From Bacilli bacterium (GTDB lineage Bacteria; Bacillota; Bacilli; Tumebacillales; JAQBPP01), in assembly GCA_028287455.1 (NCBI GenBank), contig JAQBPP010000158.1, forward strand, positions 1-7,122: a DNA stretch of 7,122 nucleotides, written 5' to 3'. Under the pieces are notes generated by a model that saw only the letters and a list, made by a program, of their open reading frames with translations, did not search any database and was not told the DNA's origin. A program made the translations under genes and the position numbers. Below are positions 6,618 to 7,122 of the stretch, one piece after another (positions within the stretch are counted from its first letter, which is position 1; the number at the start of each line of letters is the position of its first letter).

Positions 6618-7118
6618 GTGTTAGAGAAATGGGATGGGCACACGCATACGTCGTTTTGCAAACATGGGAGTAACGCTGAGCTGGATTTGTATTTAGATCG
6701 AGCCATAGATCTGGGGTTTCGGCGTTATTCCATCACGGAACATCCTCCGTTGCCAGCAGCATGGGTGGCAAACCCGGAATTAATGTTGGAACTTGCGATG
6801 AACGAGGAAGAGCTTACCCATTATATGGTTTATGCAACTAATTATAAAACCAAGTATGAGGAACGGATTCGGATCCATGTTGGCCTGGAACTGGACTATC
6901 TGGATCACCATGAAGCGTTTACGCTGTCAATGGTGGATCAATGGCATGACACTTTGGAAGACATTGTCATGTCGGTGCATTATCTGCCTGGGAAAAACGG
7001 CATGAGATGCATTGATTATACTGCAGTAGATTTTCTAGAGGGACTCCTTGCCTATTATGGGTCCATCGACCAGGTCGTGGACGAATATTACAATCACGTA
7101 CCACGAGCAATCGATTAA
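6618..7118 (+). CDS. HisJ-like PHP-domain phosphoesterase, truncated at the C-terminus (possible pseudogene)
   Basis: Resembles histidinol-phosphatase of the HisJ/PHP type, which hydrolyses phosphate monoesters with a metal cluster. Visible PHP motifs in the 166-residue frame are W-D-G-H-T-H-T with F-C-K-H-G-S (about 5-18), S-I-T-E-H-P-P-L-P (about 38-46), G-L-E-L-D-Y (about 89-94) and I-V-M-S-V-H-Y-L (about 115-122). B. subtilis-type members are about 265-270 residues and continue after Y-Y-x-x-x-x-x-x-I with an x-L-G-x-Y-K-P-K-R-x-G-H-I block and a final D-A-H metal motif. Here TAA (7116-7118) interrupts at exactly that point, four bases before the window ends, so about 100 residues and the last metal ligands are missing. 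In this setting it may act on a sugar phosphate rather than on histidinol phosphate; that is inference. Confidence 0.7.
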   Translation: MLEKWDGHTHTSFCKHGSNAELDLYLDRAIDLGFRRYSITEHPPLPAAWVANPELMLELAMNEEELTHYMVYATNYKTKYEERIRIHVGLELDYLDHHEAFTLSMVDQWHDTLEDIVMSVHYLPGKNGMRCIDYTAVDFLEGLLAYYGSIDQVVDEYYNHVPRAID

Positions 7119-7122
7119 GCTG

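Overview
The window comes from a Firmicute. The closest fit is a Paenibacillaceae- or Alicyclobacillaceae-like bacterium, judged from the moderate GC content, strong AGGAGG-type ribosome sites, use of GTG/TTG starts, an AraC regulator with a membrane anchor, and a carbohydrate ABC transporter gene next to the catabolic genes. All genes lie on the + strand with short gaps or overlaps, so they look like one or two operons. The best-identified enzyme is an oligogalacturonate lyase, which makes this a pectin/oligogalacturonide use locus.

Layout. Positions 1-93 hold the last 30 codons of a sugar ABC transporter permease. Positions 121-845 hold two gene remnants joined end to end: the first ~47 codons of a zinc-type alcohol dehydrogenase, then the last ~two thirds of a TIM-barrel sugar epimerase in another frame. 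Positions 928-2124 hold an intact oligogalacturonate lyase (ogl, PL22 beta-propeller). It overlaps an AraC-family regulator (about 2114-3613) that has two closely spaced membrane helices and no room for an extracellular sensor domain. A 103-base gap follows, with a candidate promoter and a 7-bp perfect palindrome. Next come a D-2-hydroxyacid dehydrogenase (3717-4709), a Gfo/Idh/MocA oxidoreductase (4740-5771), a second, complete TIM-barrel epimerase/isomerase (5786-6577) and a HisJ/PHP-type phosphoesterase (6618-7118). The last gene stops about 100 residues short of its family length, at the window edge.

How the genes could work together (inference). The transporter imports oligogalacturonides and Ogl splits unsaturated digalacturonate into 4-deoxy-5-keto-uronate units. 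The two NAD(P)-type oxidoreductases and the epimerase then rearrange uronate or keto-sugar products. None of the usual downstream genes (kduI, kduD, kdgK, kdgA) is in the window, so the role of this dehydrogenase/oxidoreductase/epimerase trio is not settled.

No RNA genes, CRISPR arrays, insertion sequences or convincing terminators were seen. The notable features are gene decay at both ends of an intact core, the odd regulator architecture, and a nucleotide-binding loop in the hydroxyacid dehydrogenase that has lost its glycines.
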